From Reinekea forsetii (GTDB lineage: Bacteria > Pseudomonadota > Gammaproteobacteria > Pseudomonadales > Natronospirillaceae), in the NCBI RefSeq assembly GCF_018860385.1, contig NZ_JAHKPH010000014.1:282487-346486 (forward strand): DNA of 64,000 bases, written 5' to 3'. The translations under genes and the position numbers were made by a program. This document shows positions 1-9,117 of the stretch, in pieces. The notes beneath the pieces were generated by a model. That model did no database searches. It was not told where the DNA came from and was given only the letters and a program-made list of their open reading frames with translations. The stretch's first letter is position 1, and every line of letters starts with the position of its first letter.

Positions 1-2577
1 TCTAAGCTAAACATCGTCGATGTTTTAAGATTCACTGACCCGGATATCCCATCTGATACGGCAAAGTCATTTAAGCAACTCATTCGCGTACTCAATGTAC
101 CCATACACTCGGCCATCACAAAAAAAGAAGAGTGTAATTTAATCACTAAGAAGAATGAGAGGCTCGCTTGCTTTACGGAAATTACCGCAGTCAATGAATA
201 CGAGACAATTTTGGGGTACGTTTTCCAGATTCAAATCACAGGCATGGAATCTGAACACCACCCAGACAGGATCAACGGTACACAGAAAAACCACAGTGCG
301 AACTACCCGACCGTAGCCAGTCGATTATCTAATTTAAGCAACCAACAGGTGAACGCTTTCACGGCGAATGTTTTTCATGAGTTTCGGTCGCCGTTAACGG
401 CTATTCATGGCTATATATCGCTATTTGAACTATCAAAACTTGATGATGTTCAACGCGATTATCTCACTGATATTAAGCGTGCTGTGAATACCCTTACCCA
501 CTCAATTGACGATGTGCTCGATTTAGCCTTTTTAGATCATGGTGTTGTTGCTGTGTCTAAGTCAGAATTTGAATTAGATGAACTGCTTGCAGAGGTGTCT
601 CAGAACTTATTTGAATTTACTCAAGGTAAGCGCATAGAGATTCATTTTGATGTTGATATAAATGTTCCATACATTTTAAAAACCGATCGACATAAACTCA
701 AACGGATACTGCTTCATTTAGGAAATAATGCCATCAAATTTACCAACTATGGTGAAGTGGTTTTCAAATTGTCGGTGGCAAAAAGTGAATCGGCATCGGA
801 CATCAGTTTACAGCTAGAAGTATCAGATACCGGCATTGGTATACCAGATGCCGACCAAGGCAAAATTTTTAACGAATTTTGGCAGCTTGATAATAGTGAA
901 TCTCGCTCGCACAGAGGGCTGGGAATCGGGTTATCGATTGTGAAAAAATACGTTCACTTACTGGATGGCGATATCAATGTAACCAGTACTGTGAATAGAG
1001 GGTCTAACTTTAAGCTAACGTTTAAAGCAGAGGCGGGTTCACCCCCTCAAAAAGTGAGTAAATTCACTGAAATAGTCAGTCCAATTAAAGTACTTATTGT
1101 GGATGACAACGCGACCAGTGCTCAAATTCTTCAATCGACCATGGGTAAAATTGGTTGGAACGTGACCGTTGCGTCAAACTCCTTTGATGCACTAGAAATC
1201 ATTCAAACAGCCGTTGCCAAAAAAGAACGATTTGATATTGCGTTGATCGATTGGGTTATGCCAGAAAAAGACGGTTGGGAGCTAGGAAAAGAAATAAAGC
1301 AATCGTTAAGCAGCGATGATTTACCGATTTTAATCATGGCCTCAGCCAGAACTCAAGATCAGCTTTATCAGCAATTGGAAAACAACCCAGGAATATTTAA
1401 CGGTTGCCTAACGAAGCCTATAACACGCACACAAATATTTGATGCTTATATCGATGCCATCCAAACCAAAACGAATCCGATTTTGGTTGAAAAGCCTCTG
1501 CCCATGCCAACGGCACCTCTACGGCGAGTGAGGGTGTTAGTGGTTGACGACAACCCGACAAACCAACTGATCGTGAAGTCGCTGTTAAAAACTCAGGGAG
1601 CCAGCGTGGCCATTGCCGCCAACGGAAAAGAGTGTTTAAAAGAACTCGAAACAACGTTAATGCCTTATGACGCTGTTCTTATGGATATACACATGGCGGG
1701 TATGGACGGACTAGAAACCGCCGCTCGAATCAGGCAAAACGACCTCTACCAAAACATGCCAATTATTCCAATGACCACAAATTTAAAAGACTCGGTCAAG
1801 GAGAAATGCCGCCTCTTAGGTATGACGGGCCACATAGAAAAGCCATTCAGCTTGAAAGACATGGTTAATGAAATACTTAAAGCAAAACGCAAAAATCGCG
1901 CGATGGAAGCTCAAGAGAAGGCCTTTAATCAAGCCACTCCCGTCGGAGGTGGGTTAAGCCCGGCTGCCACGCGTTTTGGATTAGAAAACGACATTGACTT
2001 AACAAGCGCGTTAGTTCGTTTTAACAATATGCCCGAGTTGTACGATAGAGCGCTGCAATTGTTTATTGTCAGCTTAGGTGATTATGCCAACCAGCTCGAA
2101 AACAACGAGCTAACACGCGACGATGTGGTATTAATCTTTCATACCTTGAAAGGCACTGCCGCTTCGCTAGGTTTTATAAAATTAGCGGAAATGGCTAAAT
2201 TTGAAGAAAACCAGCTCGCGAAATGGGTCCACCTTGATGAACGCAACGAAATGCACATGAGCGTTGTGAACCAAATCAAGAGTGCCCAAAATAATGCCAT
2301 AATGCTAAAAAGTATGTTACAAAGTACGGACAATGCCTCTAAAGTAACCAAGCACGAAAGCTTCACCGAAGCATTTAATGAGCTTAAAAATGAAGTATCT
2401 AGCTTCAATATGCATGCCATTGATACTTTTCAGAAAATTACGGTTCATTTGAAAGACGTATCACCCGACATAACAGATAGCCTCATGAGCGCATTAAATG
2501 GGTTAGATTTCAAACGTGCCGAGCAGTTAATGAGTGATTTAGAAAAGCTATTAAAAGGTTTAGAGAATGGAAAGTAA
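1..2577 (+). CDS. Hybrid sensor histidine kinase, 5' end outside window
   Basis: The frame is open from base 1, so the gene starts upstream of the window; the TTG at 211 is internal. The first 75 or so codons look like the end of a sensory (PAS-like) region. Next come a dimerisation/phosphoacceptor helix with H-box HEFRSPL (His near 376-378) and an ATPase domain (N-box with NNAIKFTN, DTGIGI, GLGIGLSI). Two receiver domains follow (VLIVDDN near 1090 with acceptor Asp near 1250; VLVVDDN near 1540 with acceptor Asp near 1685). The C-terminal HPt domain has the phosphotransfer motif HTLKGTAASLG, His near 2140. This is the BarA/ArcB-like kinase-REC-REC-HPt phosphorelay layout. The gene overlaps the downstream diguanylate cyclase by 11 nt, implying coupled translation and a likely phosphorelay-to-c-di-GMP link. 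The signal sensed cannot be told. Confidence 0.93.
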   Translation, partial: SKLNIVDVLRFTDPDIPSDTAKSFKQLIRVLNVPIHSAITKKEECNLITKKNERLACFTEITAVNEYETILGYVFQIQITGMESEHHPDRINGTQKNHSANYPTVASRLSNLSNQQVNAFTANVFHEFRSPLTAIHGYISLFELSKLDDVQRDYLTDIKRAVNTLTHSIDDVLDLAFLDHGVVAVSKSEFELDELLAEVSQNLFEFTQGKRIEIHFDVDINVPYILKTDRHKLKRILLHLGNNAIKFTNYGEVVFKLSVAKSESASDISLQLEVSDTGIGIPDADQGKIFNEFWQLDNSESRSHRGLGIGLSIVKKYVHLLDGDINVTSTVNRGSNFKLTFKAEAGSPPQKVSKFTEIVSPIKVLIVDDNATSAQILQSTMGKIGWNVTVASNSFDALEIIQTAVAKKERFDIALIDWVMPEKDGWELGKEIKQSLSSDDLPILIMASARTQDQLYQQLENNPGIFNGCLTKPITRTQIFDAYIDAIQTKTNPILVEKPLPMPTAPLRRVRVLVVDDNPTNQLIVKSLLKTQGASVAIAANGKECLKELETTLMPYDAVLMDIHMAGMDGLETAARIRQNDLYQNMPIIPMTTNLKDSVKEKCRLLGMTGHIEKPFSLKDMVNEILKAKRKNRAMEAQEKAFNQATPVGGGLSPAATRFGLENDIDLTSALVRFNNMPELYDRALQLFIVSLGDYANQLENNELTRDDVVLIFHTLKGTAASLGFIKLAEMAKFEENQLAKWVHLDERNEMHMSVVNQIKSAQNNAIMLKSMLQSTDNASKVTKHESFTEAFNELKNEVSSFNMHAIDTFQKITVHLKDVSPDITDSLMSALNGLDFKRAEQLMSDLEKLLKGLENGK

Positions 2578-3514
2578 GAAAATCGAGGATTTTTCCGAAG
2601 TAGATTTATCAAAGGCAAAGATATTGGTTGTCGACGATCAACCGATAAATATCCAAGCTGTTTATAACATACTCTCCGATTCTTATACCGTTCTCGCGGC
2701 CACAAGTGGACCGGCTGCTCTTGAAGTATGCAGCGAGGTACTTCCAGATCTAATTTTGCTCGACGTGCTAATGCCTGGAATGGACGGATTAGAACTGTGC
2801 GATCAGCTAAAACAGGATGACGCTACTCGGGACATCCCGATAATCTTTGTAACTTCCTTTAATGAACAACACGAAGAAGATGAATGCTGGAGCCGCGGCG
2901 GTGTCGACTTCATCATGAAGCCTGTCAACCCGATGACGTTAAAAAACCGTGTCAAGGCACATTTAACCCTAAAGGCACAAAAAGACATGCTGCATAAGCT
3001 GGTTTTTGTGGATGGCCTTACGGGTACTTTTAACCGCCGCTATTTAGACTTACACCTTGATCGCGTTAAGAATGAAGCTAGCCGAACAAAGCATGACGCA
3101 GGCTGTTTAATGGTCGATATAGACCACTTTAAAGCATTTAATGATGACTATGGCCATATAGAGGGCGATCAAGCGCTCATCTCAACGGCCAATCTAATTC
3201 GAAAAGCTTTATTGAGACCAACTGACTTTGTGGCGCGCTATGGTGGTGAAGAATTTGCCGTCATTTTACCCGATACCGATTTACCAGGGACACTTGAAGT
3301 TGCCAATCGTATAAAATCGGCCTTTGATTCTGAAAAAATCACCAACAGCGAAGGTACTAGCAACCCAATAACCGTAAGCATTGGCGCTTCGACAATACTT
3401 TCATGTAGCAATGTTGAAGTTATTGAATGTTCAGATACATACCTATACGAAGCTAAGAATCGTGGGCGCGATCAAATATATCATCCTTCTCTAGAAAGCC
3501 CGGATATCTCTTAA
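2567..3514 (+). CDS. Response regulator with GGDEF diguanylate cyclase domain
   Basis: 315 residues. The N-terminal receiver domain (about residues 15-135) has the acidic pair VVDDQ, acceptor Asp in LILLDVLMPGMDG and a K-P-x-N end motif. The C-terminal cyclase domain (about 145-310) begins DGLTGTFNRRYL and carries the active-site signature RYGGEEF. An RPTD motif five residues before GGEEF is the classical inhibitory I-site (RxxD), so c-di-GMP product inhibition is expected. Architecture matches single-REC regulators of the WspR type. The start ATG lies inside the 3' end of the hybrid kinase gene (11-nt overlap). Inference: the kinase's HPt or receiver output controls this enzyme. Confidence 0.93.
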   Translation: MESKKIEDFSEVDLSKAKILVVDDQPINIQAVYNILSDSYTVLAATSGPAALEVCSEVLPDLILLDVLMPGMDGLELCDQLKQDDATRDIPIIFVTSFNEQHEEDECWSRGGVDFIMKPVNPMTLKNRVKAHLTLKAQKDMLHKLVFVDGLTGTFNRRYLDLHLDRVKNEASRTKHDAGCLMVDIDHFKAFNDDYGHIEGDQALISTANLIRKALLRPTDFVARYGGEEFAVILPDTDLPGTLEVANRIKSAFDSEKITNSEGTSNPITVSIGASTILSCSNVEVIECSDTYLYEAKNRGRDQIYHPSLESPDIS

Positions 3515-3518
3515 AAGT

Positions 3519-4157
3519 TCACCCTTTTTGATACTCATTAAACCCAAGGCCAGAAATGACCTTGGGTTTAATTTTTAATGCTCTTGTAGAACGAGTTTTA
3601 GATTGCTTAGCTGAAGATACATGTAAAAAATAGGAACGTTGACGACCCGGTGTTAACAGTTCGAACGCTTCAAAAAACTCAGGGTCAGATTCAAGCGCCA
3701 CAAGCAACTCTTCTGGCATGACATATTTTTCGGTATTCTTTTCAACTTTTCTTCCTGCTCTTACTAACTCAATGCCTTCTTGAATGTAGCCTGCAAGTAC
3801 ATTTTTGTACTTTTTAATGTCGTCTACACTGGTAAACTTTGCCACTCGGCCTGCCTCTGAATTGGGCCCCGGTTTATGTAATATATTTTCTGGGTCTTTT
3901 AATAAGGAGCCTTTAAAAAAGGTCATGATAGCGTGCTGTTTAAACGCACTGACAATAACAACATTGGTACCTTGGTAGGTATAGCAAGGTTGGCTCCATT
4001 TCAATTCTTCTACCAGCCCAGCACTCAATGCTATTTGCCGTAGCATGGCCAGTTCCTGCGCCCAGGTATGTACTTTGCAATCTGGTGTGCTGCCTTTTTC
4101 ACAACGACCACAACCAATCGTAAAATACTCTTCAATGGTGGTAATTTTCATTTTCAT
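3519..4157 (-). CDS. YdeI/OmdA-like protein (DUF1801 plus YdeI-type C-terminus)
   Basis: 212 residues. The N-terminal two thirds resemble the DUF1801 fold (EELKWSQPCYTYQGTNVVIVSAFKQH). The C-terminal part (MPEELLVALESDPEFFEAFELLTPGRQRSYF and the Lys-rich tail) is the YdeI/OmdA 'bacteriocin-protection' pattern. Family function is poorly defined, with a reported link to resistance to cationic peptides in Salmonella; no enzyme activity can be assigned here. Three Cys occur early (CGRCEKGSTPDC), possibly metal binding. It is the last gene of a leftward series of small genes. Its 3' end contains the terminator stem of the convergent operon. An internal ATG two codons in is an equally possible start. 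Confidence 0.75.
   Translation of the reverse strand: MKMKITTIEEYFTIGCGRCEKGSTPDCKVHTWAQELAMLRQIALSAGLVEELKWSQPCYTYQGTNVVIVSAFKQHAIMTFFKGSLLKDPENILHKPGPNSEAGRVAKFTSVDDIKKYKNVLAGYIQEGIELVRAGRKVEKNTEKYVMPEELLVALESDPEFFEAFELLTPGRQRSYFLHVSSAKQSKTRSTRALKIKPKVISGLGFNEYQKG
3538..3576 (+). terminator. Rho-independent terminator of the kinase/cyclase operon
   Basis: A 12-bp perfect stem (TTAAACCCAAGG / CCTTGGGTTTAA, 10-nt loop) is followed by TTTTT, 24 nt after the cyclase stop codon. The stem lies inside the last codons of the convergent gene at 3519-4157, so the same bases both terminate one gene and encode the C-terminus of the other. Confidence 0.85.
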
Positions 4158-4254
4158 GGCTGTGTGACTCTGCTACTTGTTTTATTAAAGCGGAAGAAAG
4201 GCATTGAATGGCGCATTGTAAAAGCGCCGTTCAATACCTTAATAGGGTGTAAGT

Positions 4255-4581
4255 TTAAGCTTGAGACATATCAAACACCTGAGCTACCTCGACACTTCCG
4301 CCTGCGTCTAAAATAGGACATTTACTGGCCAATTCGGCGGCCGCTTCAGCATCGCTAGCTTTAAAAACACCGTATCCGGTCACTGGGTTACTGCCACCGT
4401 CGTTTGTCACTTTTCCACCGGCATGCACGGTTATGTTTGGTCCAACAGGGTTACCCCCATCTACAACCGCGTCACCCATTCCTTCATACCATTGTTGCCA
4501 AGCTTTAATAGTGCTTTGAAATTCTTCTTCAGATTCTGGCTCTTTGCCGCCATGGTATACAAATAGATAGTTATTCATCAT
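4255..4581 (-). CDS. YciI-family (YCII-related, DGPF-like) protein
   Basis: 108 residues, single domain. Opens MMNNYLFVYHGGKEP, then W-Q-Q-W-Y-E-G-M-G-D-A-V-V-D-G-G-N-P and a C-terminal half (YGVFKASDAEAAAELASKCPIL), the pattern of small alpha/beta ferredoxin-fold YCII/DGPF proteins that often sit next to ECF sigma factors or DUF1801 genes. No such sigma factor is adjacent here, but a DUF1801 gene lies nearby. Function unknown. GGAG precedes the paired ATG start by 5-8 nt. Confidence 0.75.
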   Translation of the reverse strand: MMNNYLFVYHGGKEPESEEEFQSTIKAWQQWYEGMGDAVVDGGNPVGPNITVHAGGKVTNDGGSNPVTGYGVFKASDAEAAAELASKCPILDAGGSVEVAQVFDMSQA

Positions 4582-4620
4582 GAATGCTCCAAAATATGAT
4601 TAACGTTTAGGATACGGGCT

Positions 4621-5025
4621 TTAATGCCACGCTCCTACGATGCCACCGACAAGTGTAAAAGTGACGATGTGGTAACCGGCGTTAATGGCATACAGGGCTA
4701 AAGATCGACGTTCAAATAAATCATTAATGGCAAATGCCATCGCCACCCAACCAAAACCCGTTATAAAACCATAAAACACACCCGAACCGAATGTGCTGCT
4801 CGGACCTAAGAACATGGCTAAATTAAATGCAATGACCAAGCTGGCTAAAAAAGCGAGCCCGAATACCTTTTTCATATCAACTTCGGCGATGGATTCTTCC
4901 GTGAGGCCCGCTTCAGCCATCCAACGCTTTCCAAAGCCTATTGGTGAATACCAGACACCGCCTATAACAAAGCTTGATGCCGCGGCGACAAAAATTGCGA
5001 GTATGTTGAGTTGAGATATGTCCAT
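4621..5025 (-). CDS. DUF1761 integral membrane protein
   Basis: 134 residues with four predicted hydrophobic segments (about 8-28, 53-72, 82-103, 112-131). The motif VIGGVWYSPIGFGKRWMAEAGL after the first segment is typical of DUF1761. Function unknown. A good AAGGAAG ribosome binding site lies 6 nt before the ATG. It is part of the leftward run of small genes; its neighbours (YciI, DUF1801) are also poorly characterised families that recur together in Proteobacteria. Confidence 0.78.
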   Translation of the reverse strand: MDISQLNILAIFVAAASSFVIGGVWYSPIGFGKRWMAEAGLTEESIAEVDMKKVFGLAFLASLVIAFNLAMFLGPSSTFGSGVFYGFITGFGWVAMAFAINDLFERRSLALYAINAGYHIVTFTLVGGIVGAWH

Positions 5026-5085
5026 TTCTGCTTCCTTTTTATTGTTTTTTTAAGTTAAGCACGGTATGAGGTTTGCCTTAAGAAA

Positions 5086-5499
5086 CTACTTCTTGCGCAT
5101 ATTGGCGAGATAATCCGCTCTTACGATCTCAGTTAAAATGTTTAAATCGACATCGTCTAATTTATTGATATAAAGGCACGCAACGGATTTTTTATACTTT
5201 CCTAACTGTTCGTACAGACTAGCAGCCCCTTCAAATTTGTCACCCACATACAGCGTCATATTTGCTTTTCGGGGTGAAAAGGCTGTCACAGGCATAATTC
5301 CAGAGCGACCACTGTCGTAATGAAATTCCATTTGCCCGAAGCCAATAATAGATGGCCCCCACATGACGGCCGCTTGCCTTGTAACATTGGTAAATAGTTC
5401 TAACAGAACTTCTGCATCGGCTAAACGCCGTTTCACCGTAACCGTTTTTAAGAACTCAGAGACGGGTACATCGGTGGGCTGGGTTTTATTTGTAGTCAT
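5086..5499 (-). CDS. DUF1801 family protein
   Basis: 137 residues from the chosen ATG (MTTNKTQP), preceded at 7 nt by GGA; an in-frame ATG four codons upstream has no better site. The core (FTNVTRQAAVMWGPSIIGFGQMEFHYDSGR, then the conserved F-S-P-R-K-A-N-M-T-L-Y) is the YdhG/DUF1801 pattern, a small fold related to iron-chaperone-like frataxin-mimic proteins. No catalytic residues are recognised. The tail DLNILTEIVRADYLANMRKK is basic, as in relatives. Confidence 0.75.
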   Translation of the reverse strand: MTTNKTQPTDVPVSEFLKTVTVKRRLADAEVLLELFTNVTRQAAVMWGPSIIGFGQMEFHYDSGRSGIMPVTAFSPRKANMTLYVGDKFEGAASLYEQLGKYKKSVACLYINKLDDVDLNILTEIVRADYLANMRKK

Positions 5500-5553
5500 A
5501 AACACATCCAAAATCAGAAAGAGTTATTAACGTTGATGCATACGACTCAACGT

Positions 5554-6144
5554 TTAGCGATAGCGGGCTAATTTGCTTGCTAAACTGCACTTAACCGCCG
5601 GCCATTCATGGTCAATGATCGAAAACACGACGGTGTCTCGATAAATTCCCTCGGGCGATTTTTGATGGTTTCGTAGCACGCCATCTTGTTTAGCGCCTAA
5701 ACGTGCAATGGCTTGCCTTGAGGCCAAATTATGCCAGTGCGTTCTAAACTCTACAGCAATAGCCTCTAAGGTTTCAAATGCATGGGTGAGTAGCAGTTGC
5801 TTGCACTCGGTATTTACGGATGAACGTTGGAAGCTTTTTGCATACCAAGTATAGCCTATTTCAACCCGATGATTTTTTGAATCTGCATTGCAAAACCGAG
5901 TAGAACCTATAACTGTATTAGTGGCGCGGTCAATTACTACAAATGGCAAAGCTACGCCTTTTTCTTGATCAAGTAGGGCTTGTTTTACATAGGCGGAGGC
6001 CGATTCTTTACTGGGCACCCCGGTAAACCAAAGCTCCCAGAGACAGCCATCAGCGGCGGCTTGAACCAGTGCTTCAATGTGCGTTTCGCGCAAGGGTCTT
6101 AAAATGACAGATCTAGAGACTAACTCAACTTCTTGTAACCACAT
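5554..6144 (-). CDS. GNAT N-acetyltransferase (RimJ/RimL type)
   Basis: 196 residues. It has the RimJ/RimL layout: R-x-V-I-L-R-P-L-R-E-T-H near the start, the central strand with VIDRATNTVIGSTRF, then EIGYTWYAKSFQRSSVNTECKQLLL (acetyl-CoA loop region) and HWHNLASRQAIARLGAKQDGVLR near the end. Such enzymes acetylate N-terminal amines or small amines using acetyl-CoA; the substrate cannot be inferred. It sits between DUF1801 and the aldo/keto reductase genes, same strand. Confidence 0.82.
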   Translation of the reverse strand: MWLQEVELVSRSVILRPLRETHIEALVQAAADGCLWELWFTGVPSKESASAYVKQALLDQEKGVALPFVVIDRATNTVIGSTRFCNADSKNHRVEIGYTWYAKSFQRSSVNTECKQLLLTHAFETLEAIAVEFRTHWHNLASRQAIARLGAKQDGVLRNHQKSPEGIYRDTVVFSIIDHEWPAVKCSLASKLARYR

Positions 6145-6214
6145 AACGACATCCTTGAAAGAACGTTACATAAAGGCGGCTGGCATGTGCTAACCGCCAA
6201 ATCCTAATCAATGA

Positions 6215-7213
6215 TTAACGACCAAATCTATCCGCCGCTGCAGGCTTATTGTTTACGATGCCTTCAATTTTCGCCATAATTTCAGGGGTTAGTTTCGCCA
6301 ACGAATCCATCGCGCTTAAGTTATCTTCAAGTTGCGACAAGCGTGAAGCGCCCAATATTACGGTACTAACATTGGGGTTCTTTAAACACCAAGCAATCGA
6401 TAAGTGGGCCATACTAATGCCTATCTCATTTGATAACTCGGTTAATTGCTTAATTTTGGACAGCTTTAACTTACCTTCTTCGCTCATCCAAAGATCACGC
6501 AACCACTCGTAGCCTGGTAAATTTAAACGGCTATCATCTGGAATGCCTTCATTGTACTTTCCTGTTAGCATGCCGCTCGCTAAGGGAGACCAGATAGTGG
6601 TACCCATTCCATATTCTTCATACAACGGCGTAAACTCACCATCAACTTTATCACGGTGCAATAAGTTGTATTGTGGTTGCTCCATGGTCGGCGGTGTAAG
6701 ATGCTCTTGTCGAGCAATGGCATGTGCCTGTGTAATTTGCTGCGCATTCCATTCTGAGGTTCCCCAATACATGACCTTACCTTGCTGAACTAAGTTATGC
6801 ATAGCCCGTACGGTTTCTTCGATAGGAGTGTCAACATCAGGACGGTGGCAAAAGTACATATCTAAATAATCAACATGCAATCGTTTCAGTGCTGCATCAC
6901 AGGCATCGCGTACGTGTTTTGCGCTGAGTCCCATTTGCATTTGCTGATCGCCGCCCCAAAAAACTTTAGAAGACACGGCAAAAGTATCACGTGCTAAGCC
7001 TAAACCACTGATGGCATCACCCATAATTTTTTCAGACTCACCAGCCTCGTACCCTTCGGCATTGTCAAAAAAATTAACGCCGCCATCGTAAGCTGTTTTT
7101 AATAATTTTTTTGCATCACTGGTATTCACTTGTTTGCCAAAGGTCACCCAAGATCCAAGCGACAATGCGGATACTTTTAACCCGGCTTTTCCCAATCGAC
7201 GATATTCCATCAC
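6215..7213 (-). CDS. Aldo/keto reductase (Kv-beta/YghZ-like)
   Basis: 332 residues, full-length TIM-barrel aldo/keto reductase. The catalytic tetrad is visible: Asp50 and Tyr55 in FFDNAEGYEAGESE, Lys83 in SSKVFWGG, and His123 in YFCHRPDVDTP. The NADPH-binding end motif (VSTVILGASRLSQLEDNLSAM) is intact. The opening MEYRRLGKAGLKVSALSLGSW and overall length fit the voltage-gated potassium-channel beta-subunit-like subgroup, which reduces aldehydes. Cytoplasmic. The alternative second ATG is adjacent. Confidence 0.88.
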   Translation of the reverse strand: MMEYRRLGKAGLKVSALSLGSWVTFGKQVNTSDAKKLLKTAYDGGVNFFDNAEGYEAGESEKIMGDAISGLGLARDTFAVSSKVFWGGDQQMQMGLSAKHVRDACDAALKRLHVDYLDMYFCHRPDVDTPIEETVRAMHNLVQQGKVMYWGTSEWNAQQITQAHAIARQEHLTPPTMEQPQYNLLHRDKVDGEFTPLYEEYGMGTTIWSPLASGMLTGKYNEGIPDDSRLNLPGYEWLRDLWMSEEGKLKLSKIKQLTELSNEIGISMAHLSIAWCLKNPNVSTVILGASRLSQLEDNLSAMDSLAKLTPEIMAKIEGIVNNKPAAADRFGR

Positions 7214-7288
7214 AATTCTCCCAAAGGTATAAAAGGCTCAAGACAACCAACGTTGCCTTGAGATATTCAGTAAGGTGCTTTGATTATT

Positions 7289-7750
7289 TTAGTGAGACAT
7301 GCTCATGTTATTCCCCTGCATCACCTCAAGTTGCACGGTGATGTCACCTGCATGCTCAAAGGTCAGCGTTACAGAATAAGTTTCGCCCACTTCAAAGTTT
7401 TTATTTAAACCCATAAACATTAAATGGTAGCCTCCCGGAGCGAAAGTAACCATGCCATTCGCGGGAATAACGACACCCTTTTTTTGGTGCTCCATACGCA
7501 TGATGCCATTGTCTTCAAACGACTGATGTACTTCTAATTTTTTGGCAAAGTCACCGCTTACACTTAAGAGCATGTCGTCATCATCGCTGTGATTGTGAAG
7601 CACCATAAAGCCGGCCGAAGGTGCACCAGGAGCGCTGGCTCTTGCCCAAGCGGATTCAACGGCTATAGCATGTTGAGTGGAGCCATGTGCCCACAATCCA
7701 ACAGATGAAAGGCAAAACGCGGCTACTAATAAACTGTGTAAAAACTTCAT
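7289..7750 (-). CDS. Periplasmic PCuA(C) copper chaperone
   Basis: 153 residues with a signal peptide (MKFLHSLLVAAFCLSSVGLWA). The mature part carries the copper-binding pattern of PCuAC/DUF461 proteins: a His in LEVHQSFEDNGIMRM, Met residues, then GYHLMFMGL (H-x-M-type end), and it closes with a Met/His-rich tail (NNMSMSH). Family members deliver Cu(I) to the CuA centre of cytochrome oxidase. The adjacent upstream DUF2946-like gene is a frequent partner of copper-handling genes, supporting the assignment. Confidence 0.87.
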   Translation of the reverse strand: MKFLHSLLVAAFCLSSVGLWAHGSTQHAIAVESAWARASAPGAPSAGFMVLHNHSDDDDMLLSVSGDFAKKLEVHQSFEDNGIMRMEHQKKGVVIPANGMVTFAPGGYHLMFMGLNKNFEVGETYSVTLTFEHAGDITVQLEVMQGNNMSMSH

Positions 7751-7830
7751 TCTATATTTCCTATTTATATCTTAATTCAGGCAGCATCACTACTGCCAAC
7801 AAAAGCTCTTTCTTTACTGATAATGTTGAA

Positions 7831-8172
7831 TTAAGAAACGAATGGCGGCGCCCTGGAGTGATAGCGATGAAAGCTAGGTTGGCTAAAGCGACTTGCTTGA
7901 ATCAGGCTCGTGGCACCAATAGACGCTTCAGGAGAGTTATAGTCTAAGGTATCGGGGCTAATAACAGCGCTTAAACAGACACATGCACTCTGGCTGTTAC
8001 TTGCCTCAGATCCTTTCAACTGTACCCATTGAGCCCCTTTAGAGGTACAAAGGCGCAGAAAGCCCTCATCCGACTGAGCGAATGAGGTAGCAATGGGTGC
8101 GAAGGTTAAAATCAGCCAAGCAAAGAAACCTAACCAATAACCTTTGAGTTGTTGTGAAAAAGATAAGGTCAT
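7831..8172 (-). CDS. DUF2946-like secreted/membrane-anchored protein
   Basis: 113 residues. The N-terminal hydrophobic segment (about 10-32) looks like a signal peptide or anchor. Two cysteine positions (LRLCTSKG; ACVCLSAV) and the C-terminal RAPPFVS resemble DUF2946, a small family found near copper chaperones, TonB receptors and PCuAC proteins. It precedes the PCuAC gene by 80 nt on the same strand, so a role in metal (copper) handling is inferred. Exact family membership should be tested by profile search. Confidence 0.6.
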   Translation of the reverse strand: MTLSFSQQLKGYWLGFFAWLILTFAPIATSFAQSDEGFLRLCTSKGAQWVQLKGSEASNSQSACVCLSAVISPDTLDYNSPEASIGATSLIQASRFSQPSFHRYHSRAPPFVS

Positions 8173-8219
8173 TTTTGCAGTCTAAAACTTAGCCCAAAAA
8201 CACGCAAGGCCAGCTTCTC

Positions 8220-9083
8220 TTAATTTGTTAAAATATACAGCCCAAAATCACCACACGACTGATACCCTATTTTTTCATAGGCTTTCTGAGCGGCGATATT
8301 TTGTTCATCCGTGAATAGAATTGAGCGGCTAAAACCATCTTCTCGCGCTGTTATTAATGCCGCTGCAACGGCGCATTGCGCATACCCACGACCTCTTAAC
8401 TGAATAGGCGTCCATACGGCTCCTATTTGAACAAAAGGGTGTGTTTTTGCGTTATAGGAGGCGGTGGCAACCGGCTCATCATTGTGAGTAATAACAAAAG
8501 TCATCTGATTATTTATTTTTGACAACGTAGATTGAGTTGTCTCTTCTACTAAGGCCTCATTTTTTACGGCACCCAATGCTTCAATGTTGTAATCGACCAT
8601 CCAAGGCACTAGATATTCCAGATCGTCAAGTGTTGCTAAGCGCCACTGAATTTGGTGCTCATTGATTAGCGTCGGCGTTTGTAGGGCAGATAACTCTAGT
8701 TCATAAAGACGCTCTTTTGAGCTAATACTATAGGCTCTTGCGTTTGGTTGTTGATCGTATTTAGCTTTCAATAGTTGGCACAAATCTTCTCGCCCCATAA
8801 AGCCATGAATCTTTGTAAACTCTGTTCCAAACCGAACCCAAAGCTCTTCTATTGCGTCAGCATCGCCTTGAAACATTAAGTTTCCATTCCAATACTGGAC
8901 AAGAACCGCTATTAGCTGCGCGCCATCAAATGCACCATAGTATCTACCTTCAAACATTGCACCGCTGTAGTTAATTTGTGTTTGCTCTATATTACTGAGC
9001 ATAAACAAACTCGTACTGGCGAATTTTTTCAGCAAGGTTTGTAATGCTTCTTGATCATTATTGTTGAGTATTCGGAAGTTCAA
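8220..9083 (-). CDS. Two-part GNAT-like acetyltransferase
   Basis: 287 residues. The C-terminal half has the acetyl-CoA binding motif A (VQIGAVWTPIQLRGRGYAQCAVAAAL, with R-G-R-G-Y-A), followed by LFTDEQNIAAQKAYEKIGYQ, typical of GNAT motif B. The N-terminal 130 residues are a degenerate, GNAT-like half (ASTSLFMLSNIEQ...), as in tandem-GNAT proteins. Substrate unknown. It lies 34 nt downstream of recQ on the same strand, so co-transcription is likely, but no functional link is obvious. Confidence 0.78.
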   Translation of the reverse strand: MNFRILNNNDQEALQTLLKKFASTSLFMLSNIEQTQINYSGAMFEGRYYGAFDGAQLIAVLVQYWNGNLMFQGDADAIEELWVRFGTEFTKIHGFMGREDLCQLLKAKYDQQPNARAYSISSKERLYELELSALQTPTLINEHQIQWRLATLDDLEYLVPWMVDYNIEALGAVKNEALVEETTQSTLSKINNQMTFVITHNDEPVATASYNAKTHPFVQIGAVWTPIQLRGRGYAQCAVAAALITAREDGFSRSILFTDEQNIAAQKAYEKIGYQSCGDFGLYILTN

Positions 9084-9117
9084 AATTTTCTCCAGCGAAT
9101 TTGTCAGTTAAATAAGT

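Noticed and set aside
211-213. TTG at 211 as start of the hybrid kinase
   Set aside because: The frame is open back to base 1 with protein-like composition, so the gene begins before the window.
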